In this document: positions 16,626 to 24,922 of the stretch, one piece after another
Numbering within the stretch: the first letter of the stretch is position 1
Layout of the letters: each line of letters begins with the position of its first letter
NCBI RefSeq assembly: GCF_030817535.1
Contig: NZ_JAUSZL010000002.1
Span: forward strand, 3,410,001-3,474,000
Direction of reading: 5' to 3'
DNA length: 64,000 bases
Origin: Streptomyces sp. V3I8
Lineage (GTDB): Bacteria > Actinomycetota > Actinomycetes > Streptomycetales > Streptomycetaceae
Translations under genes and position numbers: made by a program
Notes under the pieces: model-generated
Seen by the model: the letters and a program-made list of their open reading frames with translations, nothing else
Told to the model about the DNA's origin: nothing
The model's database searches: none

Positions 16626-17417
16626 ATGTCCACGACGAGAGGCGGCACCGCACGAAGGACGGACAGACCCTCGTCGCCCCTGCCGGGGACCGCGCGCGGC
16701 CGGCCGGCGGGTGCCGCGCTGATCATCCTGTCCCTGGCCGCCGCCCTGGCCTGCTCCTTCGTTTTCGCCGTCTGGTTGCCCGAGGACCGCGCCCTGTACC
16801 GGGAGTACCAGGGGGCCGGGGCCTGCCCCGTCCGTGCGGTGCCACCGAGGTCGCAGGACTGCCTGCGGCAGATCGCGTTCACCGTGAAGAGCACCCGAAG
16901 CACTCCCAAGAGGATGCGGGCGACCCTGACCGGCCCGGAGCCCTTCCCCACCGTGGTCGTGCCGTTCGGCGACTCGGGTCCCGTGCTGAGCGGGCTTCAG
17001 CGGGAAGACCGGGTCACCGGTACCGTCTGGCGCGGTGCCGTCGTGGTGGTCGCCGCGGGGAACGCTCGGCAGAGCTCCTCCGACGCGCCTCGCGACGAGC
17101 CCCAGATGCCGGCCGCCATCGGCACGTTCGCGGGGCTGCTGGCGGCGCTGGCGCTGGTGTTCGGCGCGGTGCGCCTGGTCAGGCCGCGCGACCCCGGCCT
17201 CTTCACCTGGCGCCCGTACGGCAAGTTGCTGCTCATCGTCACAGGGGTCGCCTGTGTCGCCGTGGGGCTGGCCACCGTATGGACGGGCCTGCCGTGGCTG
17301 CTCGTGCCCACGGCCTGCGGGGCGGTCGTAGGAGGTACGGCATGGTTCCTCCACCGCGACCTGAGACCGGGTCGGACACGGTACCGGGAACAGACCCCGC
17401 CGACGGAACGGACGTGA
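16626..17417 (+). CDS. Integral membrane protein, unknown function
   Basis: About 263 residues. A basic N-terminus precedes a first helix (GAALIILSLAAALACSFVFAVW), then an outside loop of about 100 residues with two cysteines (GACPV, QDCLRQ) that may form a disulfide. Three more helices follow (IGTFAGLLAALALVFGAV, LLLIVTGVACVAVGLATVW, WLLVPTACGAVVGGTAWFL). The ATG at 16626 has AGAAGGA upstream; the frame upstream to 16500 is not needed. It converges on the ATP-binding protein gene at 17440. I do not recognise the family. Confidence 0.72.
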   Translation: MSTTRGGTARRTDRPSSPLPGTARGRPAGAALIILSLAAALACSFVFAVWLPEDRALYREYQGAGACPVRAVPPRSQDCLRQIAFTVKSTRSTPKRMRATLTGPEPFPTVVVPFGDSGPVLSGLQREDRVTGTVWRGAVVVVAAGNARQSSSDAPRDEPQMPAAIGTFAGLLAALALVFGAVRLVRPRDPGLFTWRPYGKLLLIVTGVACVAVGLATVWTGLPWLLVPTACGAVVGGTAWFLHRDLRPGRTRYREQTPPTERT

Positions 17418-17439
17418 CACCCCGCCCTGCGGCCGGGGG

Positions 17440-17901
17440 CTATGCGCCCGGGGTACGCCACTCCGCCCAGACCTCCTTGCCGCCGCCGTTGCGACGGCCG
17501 TTGACCAGGAGGTAGTGCCCCCAGTCGTCGGCGCAGGCCCGCGCCAGCATGAGCCCGCGCCCGCTCTCGGCGTCGGGTTCCGGCGCAGCCGCGGGTCCCG
17601 GCCAGTGGGGTGGCGGATACGGACTGCTGTCCCACACGCTCAGCCGCAGCCGCCCGTCGGTCCGTACGAGTCGTACGGCGACGGAATCCCGCGTACACGC
17701 GAGGGAGTTGGTGACCAGCTCCGAGGCGACGAGCTGCGCGTTGTCGAGAACAGCGGGGTTCGCCCGGTGGCGGCTGAGCACGGCCCGCACGTGGGCCCGG
17801 ACGATGCCAGGTCCGAAGGGCGAGTGGGGGATGCGGAGGGCGTACTCCCAGTCGCCGTCGAGCGGGGACTCGGAGAGGTGTTTCAGGGCGAGTTCGGTCA
17901 T
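17440..17901 (-). CDS. ATP-binding protein, HATPase_c_2 (anti-sigma/serine kinase type)
   Basis: A 153-residue GHKL-fold protein of the RsbW/SpoIIAB-like group. Visible boxes are the N-box (LDNAQLVASELVTNSL), the G1 region (LRLSVWDSSP) and the G2 region (DAESGRGLMLARACADDWG). Streptomyces has dozens of these, often beside an XRE-DUF5753/DUF397 pair, as here. The ATG at 17901 has GAGGAG upstream. It is divergent from the XRE gene with a 183-bp region between. Its target is unknown. Confidence 0.88.
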   Translation of the reverse strand: MTELALKHLSESPLDGDWEYALRIPHSPFGPGIVRAHVRAVLSRHRANPAVLDNAQLVASELVTNSLACTRDSVAVRLVRTDGRLRLSVWDSSPYPPPHWPGPAAAPEPDAESGRGLMLARACADDWGHYLLVNGRRNGGGKEVWAEWRTPGA

Positions 17902-18003
17902 GACCGTAACTCCTCTGCGTGAGGAAGGGGTTGGTGGGTGAGGTCGGGTGATGCGGGTGGTGGCTCTGTCGTGGGTACGGTGCGCTTCCTGAATCCCGCA
18001 GTC

Positions 18004-18033
18004 ACCTTGGGTGATCCATCGGATACTCAAGGT
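18004..18033. promoter_or_regulatory. Candidate operator: imperfect inverted repeat
   Basis: ACCTTGGGTGATCC (18004-18017), a 3-bp ATC centre, then GGATACTCAAGGT (18021-18033), whose complement is ACCTTGAGTATCC. It lies between the divergent ATP-binding and XRE genes. A possible XRE -10 (TACAAT, 18046-18051) is just downstream. It is a natural candidate for binding by the adjacent XRE regulator. Confidence 0.45.
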
Positions 18034-18084
18034 AGAGCAGATGAATACAATGCTGCTACCGAACACGGCAACTTCTTGGAGTGA

Positions 18085-18942
18085 ATGGCGATGCCGCCAA
18101 GGGCCACAGCAACCGTCAGGCAACAGCGCCTGGGCGCCGAGCTGCGCAAACTACGCGAGCGCGCCGGTCTCAACTCCCGCGAGGCAGGACAGAAACTGGG
18201 CATCGATCCGGCCCGGATCAGCAACATCGAGTCCGGGCGGTTCGGGGTCAGCGCGGATCGTGTTCGAGCATTCGCCCACGGGTACGAATGTTCCGATGAG
18301 CCCTACATCGACGCGCTCGCGGCGATGACGGGCGGACGCTCCCGCAACTGGTGGGACGATTACCGGGATCTGCTCCCACCGGTCCTGCTGGACCTGTCGG
18401 AGATGGAGGAGCACGCCACGGCACTGCGCACGGTTCAGTTCACCCACCTGCCCGGCCTGCTCCAGACTGCGGACTACGCCCGTCTGGTCTTCCAGCAGAA
18501 CGTGCCGACCCTGCCGCCCCCGATGATCGAGCACCGCCTGTCCCACCGCATCAAGCGTCAGGGGATCCTTTACGGCGACAAGCCGACGCAGTACACCGGG
18601 ATCATCCACGAGGCAGCCCTGCGCATGCGGTTCGGGGGCTCGAAGGTCATGCGCGAACAGTTGGCGCACATCGTGCAGATGAGTGAGCGTGAAGACGTAA
18701 CCGTTCTCGCGCTCCCCTTCTCAGCAGGCATCTTCCCGGGAGCCGGCCAGACGGTGGTCATCGCCGAAGGGCCGCACCCACAACTGGACACCGTGCAACT
18801 GGACACAGAACACGGATCCGAGTTCCTGCACGCGGACGCCCAGCTGGAGAAATACCGAACAATCATGAGCCGCATGGAGCAGCTCTCACTGGACGCCGCA
18901 AAATCCCGCGACTTCATCCACAGACTCATCGCTGATGCGTGA
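18085..18942 (+). CDS. XRE-family regulator with DUF5753 domain
   Basis: A 285-residue DNA-binding protein. The HTH is at residues 10-65 (QRLGAELRKLRERAGLNSREAGQKLGIDPARISNIESGRFGVS), and the DUF5753 domain fills the rest (HATALRTVQFTHLPGLLQTADYARLVF, YTGIIHEAALRMRFGG). Such proteins are commonly paired with DUF397 proteins in Streptomyces and are thought to act as regulator and partner. The ATG at 18085 follows TTGGAG; a second ATG at 18091 is possible. Confidence 0.93.
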   Translation: MAMPPRATATVRQQRLGAELRKLRERAGLNSREAGQKLGIDPARISNIESGRFGVSADRVRAFAHGYECSDEPYIDALAAMTGGRSRNWWDDYRDLLPPVLLDLSEMEEHATALRTVQFTHLPGLLQTADYARLVFQQNVPTLPPPMIEHRLSHRIKRQGILYGDKPTQYTGIIHEAALRMRFGGSKVMREQLAHIVQMSEREDVTVLALPFSAGIFPGAGQTVVIAEGPHPQLDTVQLDTEHGSEFLHADAQLEKYRTIMSRMEQLSLDAAKSRDFIHRLIADA

Positions 18943-18952
18943 AAGGCCCGCC

Positions 18953-19159
18953 ATGACCGAACTCCACTGGCAGAAATCCTCGTTCAGCAGTGAGGCCAGC
19001 AACTGCCTCGAACTCGCCACCGCCCCCGACGGAACCCTCCGCCTCCGCGAGTCCGACGACCCCGCCGCGGTCCTTACCCTGCGTACCACCGGTCTCGCGG
19101 CCCTCCTGACAGCCACACGTCACGGCATATCCGCGGCAGGCGACAAGCCGGACGCCTGA
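18953..19159 (+). CDS. DUF397 domain protein
   Basis: A 68-residue protein with the DUF397 signature WQKSSFSSEASNCLELA near the N-terminus and a short strand/helix tail. It starts 10 bp after the XRE stop, at the ATG with GAAAGG upstream. DUF397 proteins travel with XRE-DUF5753 regulators and are probable partners or antagonists. The last 40 bp overlap, tail to tail, the 3' end of the minus-strand Uma2 gene. Confidence 0.88.
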   Translation: MTELHWQKSSFSSEASNCLELATAPDGTLRLRESDDPAAVLTLRTTGLAALLTATRHGISAAGDKPDA

Positions 19160-19830
19160 GCACGGTGGCCGCCTGGCCAGACCGCGGCCCGGTCAGCCGT
19201 GTGCCGCGCCCCCGACGCGCCCGAACGTCGGTCGACCGTCGTCAGGTCGATCTCGATGTCGAAGGGTGCCGTCACCTTGAGGCGGTCGTGGAAGATGCCG
19301 GTGAGGCCGTACGCATGCGTGGCAGGGTCCAGTTCGTAGACGTAGACGACGGGGAAGCCCTTGTCGTCGTCCTTCTCGACCCGCCAGAAGTGCGGCACCC
19401 CGGCCGCCGCGTATTTGCGGGGCTTGACCTCGCGGTCCCGTTCACGGGAGTCGGGCGAGACGACCTCGACCGCCAGGAGGACGTCCTCCGGTCGGTAGCA
19501 GGTCTGATCCGGCCCGGTCACCGCCGCCGCCACATGGACCAGGATGTCCGGCTCCGGCCGGTTTTTCACATCCAGCCTGATCGTCATCTCCCGATCGACG
19601 TCCAGGTGATCCGGCGCCTGGTCCAGGAGGGCGTTGTCCAGCAGGCGCATTGTGCGCGAGTGGAATCGAGTCCGCGGACTCATGAAGACGAGGCTCCCGT
19701 CGATCAGCTCCGTATGGGGCGGGAGGCCCGGAATCCGGTCGAGGTCGTCCGCGGTCCAGCCCTCGGGGGGCGGGATCGGCCAGCGGTACGCCGACTCGTC
19801 GTCGAGCCCGTTCTCGAATGCGGCGCTCAT
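19120..19830 (-). CDS. Uma2 family protein (DUF820, PD-(D/E)XK fold)
   Basis: A 236-residue protein of the restriction-endonuclease-like Uma2 family, abundant in Streptomyces and of uncertain role. Fold motifs are present: RIPGLPPHTELIDGSLVFMS, then EPDILV, LLAVEVVSPDSRERD and KPRKYAAAGVPHFWRVE. The acidic residues and Lys form the expected PD...ExK site. The ATG at 19830 has GGGAG upstream; an ATG at 19842 is an alternative. The C-terminal tail (about 40 residues after DLTTVDRRSG) is low in complexity and overlaps the DUF397 gene. Confidence 0.87.
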   Translation of the reverse strand: MSAAFENGLDDESAYRWPIPPPEGWTADDLDRIPGLPPHTELIDGSLVFMSPRTRFHSRTMRLLDNALLDQAPDHLDVDREMTIRLDVKNRPEPDILVHVAAAVTGPDQTCYRPEDVLLAVEVVSPDSRERDREVKPRKYAAAGVPHFWRVEKDDDKGFPVVYVYELDPATHAYGLTGIFHDRLKVTAPFDIEIDLTTVDRRSGASGARHTADRAAVWPGGHRAQASGLSPAADMP

Positions 19831-20001
19831 CGTCGCTCCCATAGGACGGAGTCTCGCCTGTGGGTTCAGCGTACCCAGGGGCAACGACGACCGGCTCAGC
19901 CGAACGAGTGACCGAGGCGGAAGCCGCCACACGGGTGACCGTCGCGCCGCCTTCCCCGCCGCTTCCCCCATCACTCCCGCCCGGGGACTTAATCTGACGA
20001 C

Positions 20002-20412
20002 ATGTCAGACGATGAGTCGTACGAACTGCTCGGCTTCGACAACGTCCTCCTGCCCGTCGGCAACCTCGACGAGGCCGTGGACTTCTACCGGCGGGCCGGA
20101 TTCGTCGTCGGGTTCCGGCTCGACGAGGCCGGGATCGCCGTCCTGAAGGTCGGCAAGGAGACGCCCGGGGTGCTGCTGCGCCTGGAGGAGGAGCTCGGGC
20201 ACCGGCCGCCGGCCTGGGCCACGCCCCGGGTGTGGCTCGAGGTGCGGGACGCCAGGGAGAAGGCCGACACCCTCGCGGCGGCAGGCGTCCGCCCCCTCGA
20301 CGCACCCCTCTCCGTGGCCACCGGCTGGACCGTCGAGGTCGCCGACCCCTGGGGCAACGTCATCGGCTTCACGGACTACACCAAGCGGCCGGAGCTGGCC
20401 CGCACCGGCTGA
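20002..20412 (+). CDS. VOC family protein (glyoxalase/dioxygenase superfamily)
   Basis: A 136-residue single vicinal-oxygen-chelate domain with two beta-alpha-beta-beta-beta units: NVLLPVGNLDEAVDFYRRAGF, then VWLEVRDAREKADTLAAAGVR and ending VEVADPWGNVIGFTDY. The C-terminal E-x-DPWGN-x-IGF motif is classic for the fold. Substrate cannot be told. It stands alone, 118 bp before the TetR-controlled operon. Confidence 0.88.
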   Translation: MSDDESYELLGFDNVLLPVGNLDEAVDFYRRAGFVVGFRLDEAGIAVLKVGKETPGVLLRLEEELGHRPPAWATPRVWLEVRDAREKADTLAAAGVRPLDAPLSVATGWTVEVADPWGNVIGFTDYTKRPELARTG

Positions 20413-20446
20413 GCCGCACGTCACACCCACACCCTCCGCACGCGAC

Positions 20447-20460
20447 TTGAACGTGTTCAA
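20447..20460. promoter_or_regulatory. TetR operator candidate O1
   Basis: Near-perfect 14-bp palindrome TTGAACGTGTTCAA overlapping the -35 of the operon at 20530-22302. Same half-sites as O2, 47 bp away centre to centre. Confidence 0.65.
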
Positions 20461-20475
20461 AAACAGGTCTACATT
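20447..20475 (+). promoter_or_regulatory. Candidate promoter of the TetR operon
   Basis: TTGAAC (20447-20452) and TACATT (20470-20475) with a 17-bp spacer fit a housekeeping -35/-10. The -35 is inside the first operator, so repressor binding would block polymerase. Confidence 0.6.
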
Positions 20476-20493
20476 CTCTCTCGACAGCGCGTT

Positions 20494-20507
20494 TTGAACG
20501 CGTTCAA
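20494..20507. promoter_or_regulatory. TetR operator candidate O2
   Basis: Perfect 14-bp palindrome TTGAACGCGTTCAA downstream of the predicted transcription start and 22 bp before the first gene's ATG. Confidence 0.65.
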
Positions 20508-20529
20508 GAAATCGGGAAAGGGTGGGGAC

Positions 20530-20937
20530 ATGGACCTCACGGTCGTCGCGTATGTCATATACCTGCTGATCAGCGTCGCGCTGACGGTCTGGGTGGCACG
20601 GACTCTCAGCCACAACGGGCGGATCTTCCTGGCCGATGTGCTGCACGGGAACGAGAAGCTCGCGGACGCCGTCAACCACCTCCTGGTGGTCGGCTTCTAC
20701 CTGGTGAACCTCGGCTTCGTGGCGCTCTACCTGAACCAGGACGACGAGATCGCCGACGCCCGCGGGGTGTTCGAGGCCCTGTCGACCAAGCTCGGTGTGG
20801 TGCTGCTGGTGCTCGGCGCCATGCACCTGGGCAACGTGTACGTCCTCAACAAGATCCGGCGCCGCGGCGTCATGGACCGCGAGCAGCAGCCGCCCGTACC
20901 GCCGCAGGGCTGGGTCGCGCCGACGGCCGGAGTGTGA
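20530..20937 (+). CDS. Small integral membrane protein, first gene of TetR operon
   Basis: A 135-residue protein with three strong transmembrane helices (LTVVAYVIYLLISVALTVWV, LLVVGFYLVNLGFVALYL, LGVVLLVLGAMHLGNVYVL) and a short polar C-terminus rich in Pro/Gln. The ATG at 20530 follows GGGTGGGG; an upstream TTG at 20494 is inside the operator and unlikely. It overlaps the next gene by 4 bp (GTGA). I do not recognise a characterised family; the linked DCC protein suggests a redox or envelope role, which is inference. Confidence 0.8.
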   Translation: MDLTVVAYVIYLLISVALTVWVARTLSHNGRIFLADVLHGNEKLADAVNHLLVVGFYLVNLGFVALYLNQDDEIADARGVFEALSTKLGVVLLVLGAMHLGNVYVLNKIRRRGVMDREQQPPVPPQGWVAPTAGV

Positions 20938-21455
20938 CCGCGGTGACCACCGCCGCAGGCCCGGGCCGGGACGCCGCGCGCGTCCCGGTCCGCGGGCTCA
21001 CCGTCCTGTACGACGCGCGGTGCCCGCTCTGCACCTTCCTGCGCGACTGGCTCGTACGGCAGCGCCAGTTGGTGCCCCTGGAGCTGGTGGCCGCCGGGTC
21101 GGAGGAGGCCGGGCGCCGCTTCCCCGGGCTCGACCACGCCGCCACGCTGGAGGAGATCACCGTGGTCGGTGACGCCGGCCAGGTCTACCGGGGCGGCGCC
21201 GCCTGGGTCGTCACCCTGTGGGCGCTCGCCGACCACCGCCCGACGGCCCACCGCCTCAGTACCCCGGCCGGGGCCCGCCTCGCGCGGGGCGCGGTGCTCG
21301 CCGCCGCCAAGTGGCGCGAGGGACAGCGGGCCCGCCGGGAGGGTGCCTGGGGCGGCAGTACGTACGCCGGCTCCGACGGATGGTCGTACGACCGGACCGT
21401 GGGCTGGACCTACCACCCGCCCGCCTGCGACGGCGGCACCTGTCCGCCTCGTTAG
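20934..21455 (+). CDS. DCC-family thiol-disulfide oxidoreductase-like protein (DUF393)
   Basis: A 173-residue thioredoxin-like protein with the DUF393 signature YDARCPLCTFLRDWL, in which the CPLC pair is the CxxC active site. Further family segments are LEEITVVGDAGQVYRGGAAWVVTLWAL and the R-L-A-RG helix. The C-terminal tail is Gly/Tyr/Thr-rich and ends with two cysteines. It is coupled to the membrane protein before it and followed 10 bp later by the TetR gene. Confidence 0.88.
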   Translation: MTAVTTAAGPGRDAARVPVRGLTVLYDARCPLCTFLRDWLVRQRQLVPLELVAAGSEEAGRRFPGLDHAATLEEITVVGDAGQVYRGGAAWVVTLWALADHRPTAHRLSTPAGARLARGAVLAAAKWREGQRARREGAWGGSTYAGSDGWSYDRTVGWTYHPPACDGGTCPPR

Positions 21456-21465
21456 GCTCTGTCCC

Positions 21466-22302
21466 GTGCCAGCAGCAGCGAAAGACAGCGCCTCCGACCC
21501 GGACGGCCCCGCGACGCCCGAGGGCCCCGCAGCGTCCGAGGGCCCCGCGGTGCCCGAGGGCTCCGCACCGTCCGAGGGCTCCGGCTCCGCGCGTACGCCC
21601 GCCAAGAGCGAGCAGACCCGGGCCCTGATCCTGGAGACGGCGATGCGCCTGTTCCGGGAGCGGGGCTACGAGAAGACGACGATGCGGGCCATCGCCAAGG
21701 AGGCCGGGGTCTCCGTCGGCAACGCGTACTACTACTTCGCCGGCAAGGAGCACCTGATCCAGGGCTTCTACGACCGGGTCGCCACCGAGCACCAGGAGGC
21801 GGTCCGCGAGATCCTGGACCACGAGAAGGACCTCGAGGCGCGGATCGCCGGGATCCTGAAGGCGTGGCTGGACGTGGCGACGCCGTACCACGAGTTCGCG
21901 GTGCAGTTCTTCAAGAACGCCGCCGATCCGGACAGCCCGCTCAGCCCGTTCTCGGCGGAGTCGGAGCACGCGCGCCTGGAGGCCATCGGCGTCTGCCGCG
22001 AGGTGCTCAGCGGTTCGAAGGCGAAGATCCCGGAGGAACTGCGGGAGGTGCTGCCCGAGCTGCTGTGGCTCTCCCAGATGGGCCTGGTCCTGTACTGGAT
22101 CTTCGACCGCACGGAAGGCCGCGAGCGCAGCTACCGCCTCGCCGAGCGCGGCGCCCGCCTCACCTCGCTCGGTGTCTCGCTGGCCCGCTTCCGCGTCCTG
22201 CGGCCGCTGGTCCGCGAGGTGCACGGACTGTTCACGGACTTCCTGCCGGGGATGACGAACGCACTGCCCGACCCCACCAGGAAGTCCGCGAAGCGCAAGT
22301 AG
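21466..22302 (+). CDS. TetR/AcrR-family repressor, probable autoregulator
   Basis: A 278-residue regulator. After an unusual ~45-residue Ala/Pro/Ser/Glu leader made of PEGPAASEGPAVPEGS-like repeats comes the TetR HTH (ALILETAMRLFRERGYEKTTMRAIAKEAG, VSVGNAYYYFAGKEHLIQGF). A ligand-binding domain of the AcrR type follows and ends in basic residues. The GTG at 21466 is the only sensible start. It is the last gene of an operon whose promoter carries two palindromes of the TetR type, so self-repression is likely. It converges on the MMPL gene. Confidence 0.9.
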   Translation: MPAAAKDSASDPDGPATPEGPAASEGPAVPEGSAPSEGSGSARTPAKSEQTRALILETAMRLFRERGYEKTTMRAIAKEAGVSVGNAYYYFAGKEHLIQGFYDRVATEHQEAVREILDHEKDLEARIAGILKAWLDVATPYHEFAVQFFKNAADPDSPLSPFSAESEHARLEAIGVCREVLSGSKAKIPEELREVLPELLWLSQMGLVLYWIFDRTEGRERSYRLAERGARLTSLGVSLARFRVLRPLVREVHGLFTDFLPGMTNALPDPTRKSAKRK

Positions 22303-22325
22303 CACCTTCGCGGTGCGGCGCGCGG

Positions 22326-24752
22326 TCAGTTCACCGCGTCCACCTCGTCCTCCGCCAGCTCCACGTCGTACACCAGCGGTTCCGCGCCGACCAGCACGTG
22401 GCGGGCCCGGGACGGGTGCTCCTCGGCCGTCACGGCCAGCAGGTACGGGCCCGGGGACGGGACCGAGACGATGTACGAGCCGTCGGCCAGGGACGTCACC
22501 CGGTCGAGTTGGCGGCCGCCCTCGGAGAGCAGGGTCAGCGCGGCGCCCTCGACGGGCGCGCCGTCCGGGGTGCGGACGAAGCCGTGGATGACGGTGGAAC
22601 CGCCGCCGTCGGCGGCCACGTCCGCGGGGGGCTCGGCAGCGGTCTCCTCGCGGGGCTCCACCGCCAGGTGCGGAAGGCGCTTCTCCAGGCCGGCGGGCAG
22701 CCACCAGTTGGAGTTGCCGAGCAGGTGCATCGCGGCCGGCACCAGTGCCGTACGCAGGATGAACGCGTCCAGCGCGACCGCCGCCGCGAGCCCGATGCCC
22801 GCCATCGCGCCCTCCATGTCACCGCTGAGCACGAACGCGGAGAACACGCAGATCATGATCAGGGCCGCGCAGTTGATGACCCGGCTGGTCTCGGCGAGGC
22901 CGACCCGCACCGCGCGCGCGTTGTCCTTGGTGTGCACCCACTCCTCGTGCATACGGCTCACCAGGAACACCTGGTAGTCCATCGAGAGTCCGAAGAGCAG
23001 CGACAGCATGATGACCGGCAGGAAGGCGGTGATGGGCCCTTCCTTGCCGACGCCGAGGAGTTCCGTGCCCCAGCCCCACTGGAAGATGGCGACGAGCACC
23101 CCGAAGGACGCGGCTGCCGCGATCAGGTTCATCAGGGCGGCCGTCAGCGGCACCACGAGCGAGCGGAAGGCCACCATCAGCAGCAGGAAGCCGAGCGAGA
23201 TGATCGCCGCGACGAAGTAGGGCAGCCGGTCCCCCGTGACGGCCGCGAAGTCCTTGAAGACGGCGGTCACCCCGCCCACGTGGGCCGTCGCCCCGGACTG
23301 CGGGATCACGTCGTCGCGCAGCCGGTCGATCAGCTGGTCCGTCCGCTCGGACTGCGGTGACGTGGTGGGCACGACCTGGATGACCGTGATGCCCCGGGCG
23401 GGCGGCGCGGCGGCGACCTGGGCGACCCCGTCGGTCGAACGGATCGTCGAGACGAGCGCGTCCGCGTCGCCGCCGTCCACGACCACCTGGAGCGGGCCGT
23501 TGAAGCCGGGCCCGAAGCCCTCGGCCAGCAGGTCGTACGCCTGCCGGGTGGTCGTGGAGTCCTGGTGGTTGCCCTGGTCGGTGGCGCCGAGGCGGATCGA
23601 CAGGACGGGCAGCGCGAGCACCGTCATCACGAGCAGGGCTCCGGCGGCGATGGCCCGCGGCCGCTTCTGCACGAGGACGGACCAGCGCGCGGCCGGTCCG
23701 CTCGCCTCCGCCGGCTCCGGTCCCGCGGCGGCGAGCCGGCGGCGCTGCCTGCGGCTGAGCACGCGCATGCCGAGCATTCCGAGGAGCGCGGGCAGCAGCG
23801 TGGTGGCGGCGAGCACGCTCAGCACCACCGTCAGCGAGGTCGCGACGACCACGCCGTCCAGGAAGCGCATGTTCATCACCAGCATCCCGGCGAGCGCGAT
23901 GCACACGGTGCCGCCGGCGAACAGCACGGCGCGGCCCGAGGTGTTGAGGGCCGTGACGGCCGACTCCTCGGGCTTCATGCCGCGCAGGATGCCCCGGCGG
24001 TGCCGCGTCACGATGAACAGGGCGTAGTCGATGCCGACGCCCAGGCCGATCAGCGAGCCGAGCAGCGGCGCCACCTCGGGTACGTCGGTGACATGGCTGA
24101 GCAGCGCGGTCGCCATCAGGCCGGTGCCGAGCGCGGCGATCGCGACGACGAGGGGCAGCAGCATCGCGTAGAGCGAGCCGAAGGCGAGGAAGAGCACGAC
24201 CGCGGCGGCCAGGATGCCGACCGTCTCGGCGATGCCGGTGGGCGGTTCCTGGGTCCGGGTGATCGCCTGACCGCCCAGTTCCACCTGGAGACCGGCGCGT
24301 TCGGCGTCCTGCGCCGTGTCGACGACGTCCTCGACGAGCGCCTTCGGCACGCCGTTGGCCTGCTCCTTGAAGGTGACCTGGGCGTACGCGATCCGCCCGT
24401 CCTCGCTGATCTGCGCGGCCCCCCGGCCGGCGTACGGGCTGCTGACCTCGCCGACGCCCTTCATGCGCCCGATCTCCTTGAGCGCGGGCTCGATCCGGGA
24501 GCGTACGGACGCGTCCCGCACCGTCCCGTCGTCGACCTTCCACACCACCGTGTCGGTGTCGCCCGACCGCTCCGGGAAGGCCTTCTCCATCAGGTCGTAC
24601 GCGCGTGTGGAGTCCGTGTTCGGAAGGGAGAAGGTGTCCACGTAGTTCGTGCCGGCGGCAGAACCCGTGAAGCCCAGCCCCAGCAACGCCCCCACCCACA
24701 GGATCAGGACCACCAGCCGGTGCCGGTAGCACCACCGTGCCAATGTCGTCAC
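22326..24752 (-). CDS. MMPL/RND-family transporter with C-terminal carboxypeptidase-regulatory-like domain
   Basis: An 808-residue exporter of the MmpL type, predicted to move lipids or hydrophobic compounds using proton motive force. Two repeats, each of one helix, an outside loop and five helices, are visible. The proton-relay motifs are GVGIDYALF and GLSMDYQVFL. After the last helix come an acidic linker (EPREETAAEPPADVAADGG) and a ~85-residue beta-sandwich-like domain (VIHGFVRTPDGAPVEGAALTL, TSLADGSYIVSVPSPGPYLLAV) of the CarboxypepD_reg kind, unusual for MMPL. It is convergent with the TetR gene and divergent from the two-component system. Confidence 0.92.
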   Translation of the reverse strand: MTTLARWCYRHRLVVLILWVGALLGLGFTGSAAGTNYVDTFSLPNTDSTRAYDLMEKAFPERSGDTDTVVWKVDDGTVRDASVRSRIEPALKEIGRMKGVGEVSSPYAGRGAAQISEDGRIAYAQVTFKEQANGVPKALVEDVVDTAQDAERAGLQVELGGQAITRTQEPPTGIAETVGILAAAVVLFLAFGSLYAMLLPLVVAIAALGTGLMATALLSHVTDVPEVAPLLGSLIGLGVGIDYALFIVTRHRRGILRGMKPEESAVTALNTSGRAVLFAGGTVCIALAGMLVMNMRFLDGVVVATSLTVVLSVLAATTLLPALLGMLGMRVLSRRQRRRLAAAGPEPAEASGPAARWSVLVQKRPRAIAAGALLVMTVLALPVLSIRLGATDQGNHQDSTTTRQAYDLLAEGFGPGFNGPLQVVVDGGDADALVSTIRSTDGVAQVAAAPPARGITVIQVVPTTSPQSERTDQLIDRLRDDVIPQSGATAHVGGVTAVFKDFAAVTGDRLPYFVAAIISLGFLLLMVAFRSLVVPLTAALMNLIAAAASFGVLVAIFQWGWGTELLGVGKEGPITAFLPVIMLSLLFGLSMDYQVFLVSRMHEEWVHTKDNARAVRVGLAETSRVINCAALIMICVFSAFVLSGDMEGAMAGIGLAAAVALDAFILRTALVPAAMHLLGNSNWWLPAGLEKRLPHLAVEPREETAAEPPADVAADGGGSTVIHGFVRTPDGAPVEGAALTLLSEGGRQLDRVTSLADGSYIVSVPSPGPYLLAVTAEEHPSRARHVLVGAEPLVYDVELAEDEVDAVN

Positions 24753-24922
24753 GCCTCAACGCCCCTTATTCGTCCGTCAGTTGTCGATCGGTCGGTTCCC
24801 CCGGGTCCTGCGGCTCAGCATCGGGCCGGCGCGGGCCCGTGGACATGTTCCGGCCATGACTCACAAGGAACTCCAAAGGGCGGGCCGGTCCCGTTGCCGG
24901 TGCCCGCGCCGATACTGGGGGC

